A DNA stretch of 64,000 nt from Ramlibacter algicola (GTDB taxonomy: Bacteria > Pseudomonadota > Gammaproteobacteria > Burkholderiales > Burkholderiaceae_C): positions 1,302,001 to 1,366,000 of the forward strand of contig NZ_JAEDAO010000001.1 of NCBI RefSeq assembly GCF_016641735.1. Direction: 5' to 3'. The position numbers and the translations under genes are program-made. Below the pieces are notes generated by a model. That model worked only from the letters and a program-made list of their open reading frames with translations, had not been told where the DNA came from and ran no database searches. Each line of letters starts with the position of its first letter. Position 1 is the first letter of the stretch. This document shows, in pieces, positions 7,950-16,288 of the stretch.

Positions 7950-8795
7950 ATGGCCGACCTTGACGCCGAAGCACTGCGCCAGCAGCTGGAGTCGCTGCAG
8001 GCCGAACTCGACGAGACCAACCGCGGCGTCGTGGCGCTGTACGCGGAACTCGACGCCCAGGCCGAGCAGTTGCGCCAGGCCACCGAGCTCAAGAGCCGGT
8101 TCCTGGCCTACATGAGCCACGAGTTCCGCACGCCCATCAGCTCGATCCGCAGCCTCACGCGGCTGCTGCTGGACCGCGTCGACGGGCCGCTGACCAGCGA
8201 GCAGGAGAAGCAGGTCCTGTTCATCCAGCAGCAGGCCACCGAGTTCGCCGAAATGGTGGACGACCTGCTGGACCTGGCCAAGGTGGAGGCCGGCCGAGTC
8301 GAGATCTCGCCGGCGTGGTTCGAGATGGTCGACCTGTTCTCGGCCCTGCGCGGCATGTTCAAGCCGGTGCTGACGAACCCGGACGTGAACCTCGTGTTCG
8401 AGGAACCCGGGGACGTGCCCAAGCTGTACACCGACGACCGCAAGCTGTCGCAGGTGCTGCGCAACTTCATCTCCAACGCGCTGAAGTTCACGCACAAGGG
8501 CGAGGTGCGCGTGGCGGTGCGCCGCCACGGTGAGGGGCACGTCACCTTCAGCGTCACGGACACCGGCATCGGCATCGCGCCGGAGTACCAGCCCACGCTG
8601 TTCGAGGACTTCACGCAGGTCAACTCGCCGATGCAGAAGAAGCTGCGCGGCACCGGCCTGGGCCTGTCGTTGAGCAAGAAGCTGGCGGAGCTGCTGGGCG
8701 GCACCGTCAGCCTGGAGAGCGAGCCCGGCCACGGGTCGACGTTCAGCGTCACGATTCCTGCCGTCCTGCAAGGAGCCGCACCGCCGCCGCCATGA
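7950..8795 (+). CDS. Soluble histidine kinase of the rsb operon
   Basis: The 281-residue kinase has no membrane segment. An N-terminal coiled coil (about 5-50) leads to the phosphorylated His57 in MSHEFRTP, followed by the dimerisation helices and an ATPase domain with N-box (Asn172, Asn176), G1 DTGIGI (204) and G2 GTGLGLS (234). There is no sensor domain, so its input probably comes by contact with a partner such as RsbT or the fusion protein. It begins three bases after the previous stop and overlaps the next gene by four bases. Confidence 0.93.
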   Translation: MADLDAEALRQQLESLQAELDETNRGVVALYAELDAQAEQLRQATELKSRFLAYMSHEFRTPISSIRSLTRLLLDRVDGPLTSEQEKQVLFIQQQATEFAEMVDDLLDLAKVEAGRVEISPAWFEMVDLFSALRGMFKPVLTNPDVNLVFEEPGDVPKLYTDDRKLSQVLRNFISNALKFTHKGEVRVAVRRHGEGHVTFSVTDTGIGIAPEYQPTLFEDFTQVNSPMQKKLRGTGLGLSLSKKLAELLGGTVSLESEPGHGSTFSVTIPAVLQGAAPPPP

Positions 8796-10777
8796 TCGAC
8801 GCGAAGGTGATCGCCGCGTCGATCGACCGCTCCGCGCACGAAGTGCTGGTGGTCGACGACAACCCCGCCACGCGCTACACCACCACGCGCGTGCTCGCCT
8901 CCGCCGGCTTCCGCACGCGCGAGGCGCAGAGCGGCGCCGGTGCGCTCGAGGAAGCCCAGCGCGGCGTCTCCGCCGTGGTGCTCGACGTGCACCTGCCCGA
9001 CATGAGCGGGTTCGACGTCTGCCGCGAGTTGCGCGCCAACCCGCTGACCAGCGCGCTGCCGGTGGTCCATCTCTCCGCCGAGTTCACGCGCAACGAGGAC
9101 CGCGTTGCGGGCCTCGAAGCCGGCGCCGATGCGTACCTGGTGCACCCGGTCGAGCCGGCCATCCTCGTGGCCACCTTGCAAGCGCTGGTGCGCGCACGGG
9201 TGGCGGAAGAAGGCCTGCGCCGCAGCGAGTCACGCCTGCGCGCCATCTACGACAACGCGCCGGTGGGCATCGCGGTGCTCGACACCGACGGGCACGTGCA
9301 GGACGCGAACCCCGCGATGCTGCAGTTGCTGGCCTGCCGCGCCGGCGACCTGATCGGGCACGCGCTGGCCGATCGCGCGCCGGCGGAGTGGCGCGACGAA
9401 GCGCAGCGCGAGATGACCGGCCACTCGGCGCAGCGCGGGGCGTGGGAAGGTCGCTTCCCGCTGCGGCGTGGCGACGGCGAGTCCATCCTGCTGGACTGGA
9501 CGATGTCGGCCCACGTCGAACCGGGCTTGCGCATCGCGATCGCTGCCGACGCCTCGGAACGGGAGCAGCTCGAGGAGCGCCGGCGCGACCTGCTCGAGCG
9601 TGAACAGGCGGCGCGGGCCGTGGCCGAGCGCCACAGCCGCACCAAGGACGATTTCATCGCGGTGCTGTCGCACGAGCTGCGCACGCCGCTGAACGCGATC
9701 ATCGGCTGGGTCGCCATCCTCATGCGCCGCCAGCCCACCCCCGAAGCCCAGCGCGGCCTGGAGGCGATCGAGCGCAACGTGAAGGCGCAGGCGCGCATCA
9801 TCTCGGACATCCTGGACGTCTCGCGCATCAACTCCGGGAAGATGACGCTCGAGCGCGAGGAGGTCGACCCGGTGGACATCGTGTCTTCCGCGCTCGGCTC
9901 GCTGCGCCAGAGCATCGACGAGAAGCAGCTGCAGCTGAACGTCGACATCGACGACGGTTGGGGGCCGGCGTGGCTGGACTCGGCGCGCTACCAGCAGATC
10001 CTTTGGAACCTGATGACCAACGCCATCAAGTTCTCGCATCGCGGCGGCGCCATCGACGTCACGCTGCGCCGCGACGACGGGCTGCTGCGGCTGCAGGTGC
10101 GCGACTACGGCCAGGGCATCCGCGCCGAATTCCTCGAGCGGCTGTTCGACCGCTTCTCGCAGGCGCAGTCGCCGGGCAGCCGCGTTCACAGCGGCCTGGG
10201 CCTGGGCCTGTCGATCGTGCGCCAGCTGGCGGAACTGCACGGCGGCACGGTGGCGGCGGCGAGCGCAGGCCCGGGCCACGGAACGACGTTCACCGTCGAC
10301 ATCCCGGTCACGGTGCCGCGCGCGGAGGACGATCGCGCCGGCGTCGCCAGCGCGCCGGCGCCGCTCGCGGGCGACGAGCGCCCGCTGGAGGGCCTGACCG
10401 TGCTCGTCGTCGAGGACGATGCCGATGCCAGCGAGATGCTGTCGGTGGTGCTGGCGGACCGCGGCGCCAGCGTGCGCCTGGCCGGTGATTTCGAGAGCGC
10501 CGTGCAGTCGGCCCGCGCGGCCTGGCCCGATGTCCTCGTCAGCGACATCGGCCTGCCGCAGCGAGACGGCTACGACCTGTTGCGCGAGCTGCGGCAGATG
10601 CAGGTGTCGGTCGGCCGGGCGCCGCTGCCGGCTGTCGCCCTGACGGCCTTCGCGCGGCCCGAGGACCGTGAGCGCGCGCTCGAGGCCGGCTTCCACCAGC
10701 ACCTGGCCAAGCCGCTGAACCCGCACGCGCTGGTCGTCGCCATCGCCGAGGCCGTGCAGGCTGCGCGCGGCGGCTAG
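8792..10777 (+). CDS. Hybrid histidine kinase REC-PAS-HisKA-HATPase-REC
   Basis: The 661-residue soluble hybrid kinase is built in order: receiver 1 (about 15-135, Asp65), PAS (about 145-255), short coiled coil, HisKA with His294 (LSHELRTPLN), ATPase (G1 at 438, G2 at 468), and receiver 2 (about 534-655, Asp585, Lys640). Receiver 1 has His118 where the conserved lysine should be and closely resembles the divergent single-domain regulator at 4782. Receiver 2 is canonical. This architecture suggests a phosphorelay that can take phosphate from a partner kinase and pass it on. No DNA-binding or cyclase output is present in the operon. Its stop overlaps the convergent gene by four bases (CTAG). 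Confidence 0.93.
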   Translation: MIDAKVIAASIDRSAHEVLVVDDNPATRYTTTRVLASAGFRTREAQSGAGALEEAQRGVSAVVLDVHLPDMSGFDVCRELRANPLTSALPVVHLSAEFTRNEDRVAGLEAGADAYLVHPVEPAILVATLQALVRARVAEEGLRRSESRLRAIYDNAPVGIAVLDTDGHVQDANPAMLQLLACRAGDLIGHALADRAPAEWRDEAQREMTGHSAQRGAWEGRFPLRRGDGESILLDWTMSAHVEPGLRIAIAADASEREQLEERRRDLLEREQAARAVAERHSRTKDDFIAVLSHELRTPLNAIIGWVAILMRRQPTPEAQRGLEAIERNVKAQARIISDILDVSRINSGKMTLEREEVDPVDIVSSALGSLRQSIDEKQLQLNVDIDDGWGPAWLDSARYQQILWNLMTNAIKFSHRGGAIDVTLRRDDGLLRLQVRDYGQGIRAEFLERLFDRFSQAQSPGSRVHSGLGLGLSIVRQLAELHGGTVAAASAGPGHGTTFTVDIPVTVPRAEDDRAGVASAPAPLAGDERPLEGLTVLVVEDDADASEMLSVVLADRGASVRLAGDFESAVQSARAAWPDVLVSDIGLPQRDGYDLLRELRQMQVSVGRAPLPAVALTAFARPEDRERALEAGFHQHLAKPLNPHALVVAIAEAVQAARGG

Positions 10778-11760
10778 GCTGCGCGCAGCACGACGTTCCC
10801 GACCGCCTCGCCGCGCTCGACGAGTTCGTGCGCGCGGGCGATTTCCGCCAGCGGCAGGCGAGCCGCGATGTTGTGTCGCAGGCGGCCGCGCGCCAGCAAC
10901 TGCGTGAGCGTCCCGACGGCGCGCTCGCGATCCGTGGGCGCGAGGTGGTACACGATGAAGAACTTCAGCTGCAGGTTCTTCGCGATCAGCGGGAAGAACG
11001 GCAACTGCATCTGCGGCGCGCCGCTGCCGTAGACGACGCACTCGCCACCGGGCTTGAGCAATTCCAGGTTGGCGGCGGCATTGGCGGCGAGATCGAGTTC
11101 GATCACGCGGTCGACGCCGCGGCCGCCCGTGAGGTCCAGGACACGCCGGGCCAGCGGCTCGTCCTTGTACAGGACGACGTCATCGGCACCTGCCTCGCGC
11201 GCGAGGGCCGCCTTGGCCTCGGTGCTCACGGACGTGATCACGCGTGCGGCACCCAGCTGGCTGGCCATCTGCACGGCGTAGTGGCCCACCGCGCCGGCAC
11301 CACCCGCCACGAGCACGGTCTTGCCCGCCACGCCGCCGTCCATCAACACCGCGTGCAGGGCCGTCAGCCCGGGAATGCCCATGCAGGCGCCGGTTTCATC
11401 GGCGACGCCTTCCGGCAGTGGCACGGCCTGCTCCTGCGGCAGGCACACGAACTCGCACGCGGTGCCGTGCGCGCGCCCCCAGGCGGCGTTCCAAAGCCAC
11501 ACCCGCTGCCCTACGCGCGAAGCCGGAACCTTCGCGCCGACTGCATCGACGACGCCCATGCCGTCGCTGTGCGGGATCACGCGCGGGAACGGCATGGCCG
11601 GATTGCGCAGCCCCGCGCGCGACTTGACGTCCGACGGGTTCACGCCGGACCAGAGCACGCGCACGCGCACTTCGCCGGCCGCGGGCTCGGGGGTGGGGAA
11701 GTCGGCGACCTGCAGCACCTCGCGGGCCGGGCCGGTGCGTTCGTAGAAGGCGGCTTGCAT
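10774..11760 (-). CDS. NADPH:quinone reductase-like MDR oxidoreductase
   Basis: The 328-residue protein belongs to the zinc-independent medium-chain dehydrogenase/reductase group (quinone reductase/zeta-crystallin type). The N-terminal GroES-like domain holds GVNPSDVKSRAG, and the Rossmann domain carries VLVAGGAGAVGHYAVQMA at about 147. The catalytic-zinc cysteine/histidine pattern of alcohol dehydrogenases is absent. The expected role is two-electron reduction of quinones or enones with NADPH. The start ATG sits 30 bases upstream of the nei-like stop on the same strand, so it may be co-transcribed behind that gene. Confidence 0.88.
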   Translation of the reverse strand: MQAAFYERTGPAREVLQVADFPTPEPAAGEVRVRVLWSGVNPSDVKSRAGLRNPAMPFPRVIPHSDGMGVVDAVGAKVPASRVGQRVWLWNAAWGRAHGTACEFVCLPQEQAVPLPEGVADETGACMGIPGLTALHAVLMDGGVAGKTVLVAGGAGAVGHYAVQMASQLGAARVITSVSTEAKAALAREAGADDVVLYKDEPLARRVLDLTGGRGVDRVIELDLAANAAANLELLKPGGECVVYGSGAPQMQLPFFPLIAKNLQLKFFIVYHLAPTDRERAVGTLTQLLARGRLRHNIAARLPLAEIARAHELVERGEAVGNVVLRAA

Positions 11761-11790
11761 GCGGACCAGTGTAGGCGGCCCGCGAGCCCC

Positions 11791-12525
11791 TCACTCGTAG
11801 AGCAGCTGGCAGCGCTCGCACCAGAAGCTGCGGCGGTCGCTCACGCCCAGGTGTCCCTTGTGGAAGGGAATGTCGCAGCGCGGGCAGGTGCGCTTGGTGT
11901 GCGCGAGCCAGTGCTTGCGCAGCACGAACTGCTTCTTCCATTCGAGGAAGTCGAAGCTGTAGTTGCGCGCCTCGCGCACCAGCTCGTCCAGCTTGGCCGA
12001 TGGCAGAGCCCCCACGAGGGACAGCGGGTGCACGCGGATGCGGAACAGCACCTCGTTCTTGATGATGTTGCCGACGCCCGCGAACAGGGACTGGTCCAGC
12101 AGCGCGTCGCAGGCGTACATGTCCGGCAGCGACAGCAGCCGGTCGCGCGCCTGGTGCGGGTCCCAGTGCTCGGACATCACGTCCGCGCTCCAGTCGTACA
12201 GCAGGTCGATCGGGATCTCCTCCAGCCGCGCCGCGCAGCTGTAGAAGTTGAGCTCGCGGCCCTGCGCGAAGCCGAGGCCGATCCGCAGCGGCTTGTCCTT
12301 GCGGCTGTCGATGCAGTAGCTGCCGAACATCAGCAGGTGGATGCGCAACGCCACCGTGGGCAGTTCCACCAGGAAGTGCTTGCCCCAGCTGCGGATCGAC
12401 TGGATGGTGCGGCCGCGCAGGAGGTCCTTGTCGAGCTTGGTGTTGCCCTCGACGCGCAGGATGCGCTTGCCTTCGAAGACGCGGGCGGCGTCGCGCAGGA
12501 TGACGAGCGAGGGGCCTTCGGGCAT
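11791..12525 (-). CDS. nei: Fpg/Nei-family DNA glycosylase (endonuclease VIII-like)
   Basis: The 244-residue base-excision repair glycosylase/AP lyase begins with MPEGP, the Nei-type N-terminus in which Pro2 is the nucleophile and Glu3 the acid. The helix-two-turn-helix region DQSLFAGVGNIIKNEVLF is near residues 142-159, and a C-terminal zinc finger CPRC-x16-CERC follows. The internal region is shorter than in E. coli Nei (263). It should remove oxidised pyrimidines. It reads divergently from the aldo/keto reductase with 50 bases between starts. Confidence 0.9.
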   Translation of the reverse strand: MPEGPSLVILRDAARVFEGKRILRVEGNTKLDKDLLRGRTIQSIRSWGKHFLVELPTVALRIHLLMFGSYCIDSRKDKPLRIGLGFAQGRELNFYSCAARLEEIPIDLLYDWSADVMSEHWDPHQARDRLLSLPDMYACDALLDQSLFAGVGNIIKNEVLFRIRVHPLSLVGALPSAKLDELVREARNYSFDFLEWKKQFVLRKHWLAHTKRTCPRCDIPFHKGHLGVSDRRSFWCERCQLLYE

Positions 12526-12575
12526 TCGGCTATCCTGCCCAGCCCCTTGCGGCCCCTTTTGTCAGTCTGCAGCGC

Positions 12576-13637
12576 ATGAACCTCGTCCAGCTCGGCACCA
12601 GCGACCTTCGCGTCACGCCCATCTGCCTCGGCACCATGACCTTCGGCGAGCAGGTCGCCGAAGCCGACGCCCACGCCATCCTCGATCGCGCCCTGGAGCG
12701 CGGCATCAACTTCATCGACACCGCGGAGATGTACTCGGTGCCTGCCCGCCGCGAGACCTACGGCGCCACGGAGTCGATCATCGGCCGCTGGTTCGCGAAG
12801 AATCCATCCGCGCGCGGCAAGGTCGTGCTCGCCACCAAGGTCGCCGGTCCGTCGCGCGGCATGCCCTGGGTGCGCGAAGGCGCCGGCATGACCGCGCAGG
12901 ACATCGTCCGCTCCTGCGAAGGTTCGCTGCGGCGCCTGCAGGTGGACACCATCGACCTGTACCAGATCCACTGGCCGGAGCGCAACACGCCGATGTTCGG
13001 GAGCCTGTACTACGACCCGGCCAAGGAGCGCTCGCAGACCTCCATCCACGAGCAGCTGGAAGCGATGCAGCGGCTGGTGCGCGAGGGCAAGGTGCGGCAC
13101 GTCGGCGTGTCCAACGAGACGCCGTACGGCGTGCACGAATTCGTGCGGCTGGCGGAGCAGCACGGCCTGCCGCGCATCGCCACCGTGCAGAACGTCTACT
13201 GCCTGGTGAGCCGCTTCCTGGAGAACGGCCTCGACGAGACGATGAAGCGCCTGGACGTCTCGCTGCTCGCGTATTCGCCGCTCGGCTTCGGCCTGCTCAC
13301 GGGCAAGTACGACGAGGCCGGCATCGACGGCCCGCAGACACCGCGCGACGCGCGCATCGGCAAGTTCGAGTCCGTGCGAGGCGGCCGCTGGGGCCGGCCC
13401 GAGGCGCTGGCCGCCGCGCGCCGCTACAACCAGTTGGCGCGCGAGCACGGCCTGGCGCCCGCGCGCATGGCGCTGGCCTTCTGCTACACGAAGTGGCAGG
13501 TGGCCAGCACGATCATCGGCGTGCGCACATTGGCGCAGCTGGACGAGAACCTGGACGCCTGGGGCACGACGCTGTCGCCCGAATTGCTGGCCGCGATCGA
13601 CAAGATCCGCTGGGAAGTGCGCGACCCGGCGAATTGA
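12576..13637 (+). CDS. tas: Tas-like NADP(H)-dependent aldo/keto reductase
   Basis: The 353-residue TIM-barrel reductase has the AKR tetrad visible as Asp48 and Tyr53 (FIDTAEMYS), Lys about 88 (ATKVAG) and His about 131 (QIHWPER). Length and the opening MNLVQLGTSDLRVT match E. coli Tas (346 residues). It reduces aldehydes or ketones with NADPH; the natural substrate is not known. It is followed by the first copy of the inverted-repeat element and then ybaK on the same strand. Confidence 0.9.
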   Translation: MNLVQLGTSDLRVTPICLGTMTFGEQVAEADAHAILDRALERGINFIDTAEMYSVPARRETYGATESIIGRWFAKNPSARGKVVLATKVAGPSRGMPWVREGAGMTAQDIVRSCEGSLRRLQVDTIDLYQIHWPERNTPMFGSLYYDPAKERSQTSIHEQLEAMQRLVREGKVRHVGVSNETPYGVHEFVRLAEQHGLPRIATVQNVYCLVSRFLENGLDETMKRLDVSLLAYSPLGFGLLTGKYDEAGIDGPQTPRDARIGKFESVRGGRWGRPEALAAARRYNQLAREHGLAPARMALAFCYTKWQVASTIIGVRTLAQLDENLDAWGTTLSPELLAAIDKIRWEVRDPAN

Positions 13638-13640
13638 CGG

Positions 13641-13759
13641 CGGACATCCGAACGCAGAGGGCGCAGGGCAAGCGCAGAGATCGCAGAAGGAAAAGTAAAT
13701 ATCCTTGATTCTTCTGTGTCCTCTGCGCTTGCTCTGCGTCCTCTGCGTTCGGTAGTCCG
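13641..13759. repeat. Inverted-repeat element, copy 1
   Basis: Two arms of about 50 bases, roughly 85% complementary, flank an AT-rich core (13692-13708). Each arm contains degenerate direct units of the type (A/C)GCAGAG. The left arm shares the 20-base string CAAGCGCAGAGATCGCAGAA with copy 2 at 14961. It fills the gap between tas and ybaK. As RNA it would fold into a long imperfect hairpin. It looks like a REP/MITE-like dispersed repeat. Confidence 0.8.
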
Positions 13760-13784
13760 TCTTTCTCGAGGCATGATCGGGCAC

Positions 13785-14276
13785 ATGGCCAAGAAGGACC
13801 ACGTCAGCGAAACACCCGCCACCGCGCGACTCAGGGCGTGCGGGGTGGACTTCACCGAGCACCCGTACGAGTACGTCGAACATGGCGGCGCGGAGCACAG
13901 CGCGCAGGTGCTGGGCTTCGACCCGTTCTCGGTGGTCAAGACGCTGGTGATGGAGGACGAGAAGGCGCGGCCGTTGCTGGTGCTGATGCACGGCAACCGC
14001 AAGGTGTCCACCAAGAACCTCGCGCGGCAGGTCGGCGCGAAGTCGATCGAGCCCTGCAAGCCGGAAGTCGCGAACCGGCACAGCGGCTATCTCGTGGGTG
14101 GCACGTCGCCGTTCGGCACGCGCAAGGAGATGCCGGTCTACGTCGAGGAAACCATCCTGGGCCTGCCTCGCATCTGCATCAATGGCGGCCGCCGCGGCTT
14201 CCTGGTGGGCATCGAGCCGAAGGTGCTGGTCGACGTGCTCGGCGCCACGCCGGTGCACTGCGCGCTCGACGGCTGA
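13785..14276 (+). CDS. ybaK: YbaK/EbsC-type Cys-tRNA(Pro) deacylase
   Basis: The 163-residue single-domain trans-editing protein hydrolyses Cys-tRNA(Pro) mischarged by prolyl-tRNA synthetase. Lys52 in FDPFSVVKTLVM matches the lysine essential in YbaK, and the GHKGYLVGGTSPFG-like loop is present as HSGYLVGGTSPFG. The start at MAKKDH gives the family length (E. coli 159); upstream in-frame codons run into the repeat element. plsY follows after 21 bases. Confidence 0.92.
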   Translation: MAKKDHVSETPATARLRACGVDFTEHPYEYVEHGGAEHSAQVLGFDPFSVVKTLVMEDEKARPLLVLMHGNRKVSTKNLARQVGAKSIEPCKPEVANRHSGYLVGGTSPFGTRKEMPVYVEETILGLPRICINGGRRGFLVGIEPKVLVDVLGATPVHCALDG

Positions 14277-14297
14277 GCTCGGGCAGAATCCGCAGCC

Positions 14298-14930
14298 GTG
14301 GACACGCTTTATCCGACCCTCGCCGCCATCGCCGCCTACCTCGTCGGATCACTCGCCTTCGCGGTGATCGTCAGCCGCGCGATGGGCCTGTCCGACCCGC
14401 GCACCTTCGGCAGCAAGAACCCCGGGGCGACCAACGTGCTGCGCTCCGGCAGCAAGGCGGCCGCCATCACGACGCTGCTGCTCGATGCCTGCAAGGGCCT
14501 GCTGCCCGTGCTGGCCGTGCGGGCCTGGGGCAGGCCGTATGGCCTGGACGAAGGCACGGTGGCCCTCGTGGCACTGGGCGCTTTCCTCGGCCACCTGTAT
14601 CCCGTGTTCTTCCGCTTCCAGGGCGGCAAGGGCGTCGCGACCTTCATCGGCGCGGTGTTCGGCATCCACTGGCTGCTGGGCGTCGCGACCGGCCTGACGT
14701 GGCTGGCCATCGCGTTCTTCTTCCGCTACTCCTCGCTCGCATCGCTGGTCGCCGCGGTGTTCGCGCCGGCGTACTACCTGTTCGGCCACCGTCTGCAGTG
14801 GTACGCCGAAACCCCCGTCGCCCTGGCGCTCGCCGCCATGGCGCTGCTGCTCGCATGGCGCCACCGCGAAAACATCAAGCGGCTGGTGGCGGGAACCGAG
14901 TCGAAGCTCGGGTCGAAGAAGCAGTCCTGA
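14298..14930 (+). CDS. plsY: Glycerol-3-phosphate acyltransferase PlsY
   Basis: The 210-residue inner-membrane enzyme transfers an acyl group from acyl-phosphate to glycerol 3-phosphate, the first step of phospholipid synthesis. Several membrane segments are apparent, and the first family motif FGSKNPGATNVLRSGSK is at residues 37-53; later motifs FLGHLYPVFFRFQGGKGVAT and a Tyr-rich C-terminal loop are also seen. It starts with GTG. PlsX is not in the window. Confidence 0.95.
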   Translation: MDTLYPTLAAIAAYLVGSLAFAVIVSRAMGLSDPRTFGSKNPGATNVLRSGSKAAAITTLLLDACKGLLPVLAVRAWGRPYGLDEGTVALVALGAFLGHLYPVFFRFQGGKGVATFIGAVFGIHWLLGVATGLTWLAIAFFFRYSSLASLVAAVFAPAYYLFGHRLQWYAETPVALALAAMALLLAWRHRENIKRLVAGTESKLGSKKQS

Positions 14931-14960
14931 TTCGCGCCGCGCTGGCGCGGCTGTCGAAGG

Positions 14961-15080
14961 CGGACTCCCTAACGCGGAGGTCGCACAGCAAGCGCAGAGA
15001 TCGCAGAAACCGAAGAAGAATAAGAAATTTCTTCTGCGTCCTCTGCGCTTGCTCCGTGTCCTCTGCGTTAGGGAGTTCGG
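14961..15080. repeat. Inverted-repeat element, copy 2
   Basis: This is the second copy of the element seen at 13641, with ~50-base arms, an AT-rich core around 15010-15030 and the same GCAGAG-rich units. It lies between the convergent plsY and protease genes. The two copies differ at scattered positions and at their outermost bases, so this is a diverged pair, not a recent duplication. No flanking target-site duplication is evident. Confidence 0.8.
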
Positions 15081-15091
15081 ACCTCTGTCTT

Positions 15092-15748
15092 CTAGAACCG
15101 CCGCTCGAGAACCAGCTGGTCGTTGTCGCGGCGCATCTGGAAGCGGGTGAGGAAGCTGTTGCCCAGGAGGATGTAGGGCATCGGCGCCTGGCCGACGACG
15201 GCGTCGACATTGCTCACTTCGACGTCGCCGATGCGCACGCTCGCCAGCAGGATGCGCCAGCCCATGGAGGTGCCGTTGGCCGTGGACAGGCGCACCGGCT
15301 GGCCGGACTTGTAGTCGATGCCCAGGCGCTCGGCGTCGCCGGAGCCCAGGCTCACGACGGAAGCGCCCGTGTCCACCATGAAGTACGCCGGCTTGCCGTT
15401 GATGGCGCCATCGGACATGAAGTGGCCGCCGGTGCCCGCGTTCAGCACGATCTTGCGGCCGGACGGGCCGCCGGCATCGCCGGCGCCGACGCTCGAGGGC
15501 GCCTCGCCGACGCGCAGCGTGTACCGCTTGCCGCCGCTTTCCAGCACGGCCTGGTCGCCTTGGGTGGAGATGACCTTGACGCCCTGGTGCGTGTCGCCGG
15601 GCGCCACCGCCTTCGGCGTGCCACCATTGACGATCAGGAGCGCGCGGTTGCCCAGCATGCCCTGCAGGGCGACGGATTCGGCCCACGCGCTGCCGGCCAG
15701 CAGCAGCACCAGGCCCGCCGCGACGCGGCGCAGGGGGCGATCAATCAC
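15092..15748 (-). CDS. Retropepsin-like aspartic protease (clan AA, TIGR02281-like)
   Basis: The 218-residue protein has a signal peptide (hydrophobic stretch to about residue 23, AWA), a variable linker and a single retropepsin-type domain. The catalytic motif is VDTGAS with Asp126, and a downstream hydrophobic-hydrophobic-Gly segment ILLGNSFL fits the fold. One domain means the active enzyme would be a homodimer, probably periplasmic. The start overlaps the yajQ stop by eight bases, so the two are probably co-transcribed. Its substrate is unknown. Confidence 0.88.
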   Translation of the reverse strand: MIDRPLRRVAAGLVLLLAGSAWAESVALQGMLGNRALLIVNGGTPKAVAPGDTHQGVKVISTQGDQAVLESGGKRYTLRVGEAPSSVGAGDAGGPSGRKIVLNAGTGGHFMSDGAINGKPAYFMVDTGASVVSLGSGDAERLGIDYKSGQPVRLSTANGTSMGWRILLASVRIGDVEVSNVDAVVGQAPMPYILLGNSFLTRFQMRRDNDQLVLERRF

Positions 15749-16244
15749 GGAAGTTGTCGAACGTCAGCGGCAGGTCGCTGATGTCCTTGCGGATCAGCGC
15801 CATCGCGGCTTGCAGGTCGTCGCGCTTCGCGCCGGTGACGCGCACCGCGTCACCCTGGATGGACGCCTGCAGCTTCAGCTTGCTGTCCTTGATGAGCTTC
15901 TGCACCTTCTTGGCGTGCTCGGACTCGATGCCGGAGCGGACCTTCACGACCTGCTTGACCTTGTCGCCGCCGACCTTCTCGATCTTGCCCTTGTCCAGGA
16001 ATCGAGGATCGAGCCTCGGATTGCCCTTGGAGTCCGGCTTGGCCATCTTGTTCATCAGGATGTCGAGCACCTGCCCGAGCTGGAAATCGGCGTCGCCATG
16101 CAACGTGATCTCCTTCTCCTTCAACTCGATGGCGGCCGACGTGCCCTTGAAGTCGAAGCGCGTCGCGATCTCCTTGGCCGTGTTGTCGACCGCGTTGCGG
16201 ACTTCGACCATGTTCGGCTCGCAGACAGTGTCGAATGACGGCAT
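15741..16244 (-). CDS. yajQ: YajQ-family nucleotide-binding protein
   Basis: The 167-residue protein is full length for the family (about 160) and shows its hallmarks: opening [18 protein letters not shown] near residue 32, and a C-terminal [11 protein letters not shown]. YajQ proteins bind nucleotides or RNA; the Xanthomonas homologue binds cyclic di-GMP and contacts a LysR regulator. Whether this one binds c-di-GMP cannot be judged by eye. It is divergent from murB, with 44 bases between starts, and overlaps the protease gene downstream. Confidence 0.95.
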   Translation of the reverse strand: MPSFDTVCEPNMVEVRNAVDNTAKEIATRFDFKGTSAAIELKEKEITLHGDADFQLGQVLDILMNKMAKPDSKGNPRLDPRFLDKGKIEKVGGDKVKQVVKVRSGIESEHAKKVQKLIKDSKLKLQASIQGDAVRVTGAKRDDLQAAMALIRKDISDLPLTFDNFRD

Positions 16245-16288
16245 TTCCAGGTTCTCCCTCCAAGGCTCGCTTGCGCCACAATTGTCCC

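Noticed and set aside
13638-15091. Mobile element carrying ybaK-plsY between the inverted repeats
   Set aside because: There is no transposase, the two elements are themselves palindromic rather than terminal repeats of one unit, and both genes are ordinary chromosomal genes.
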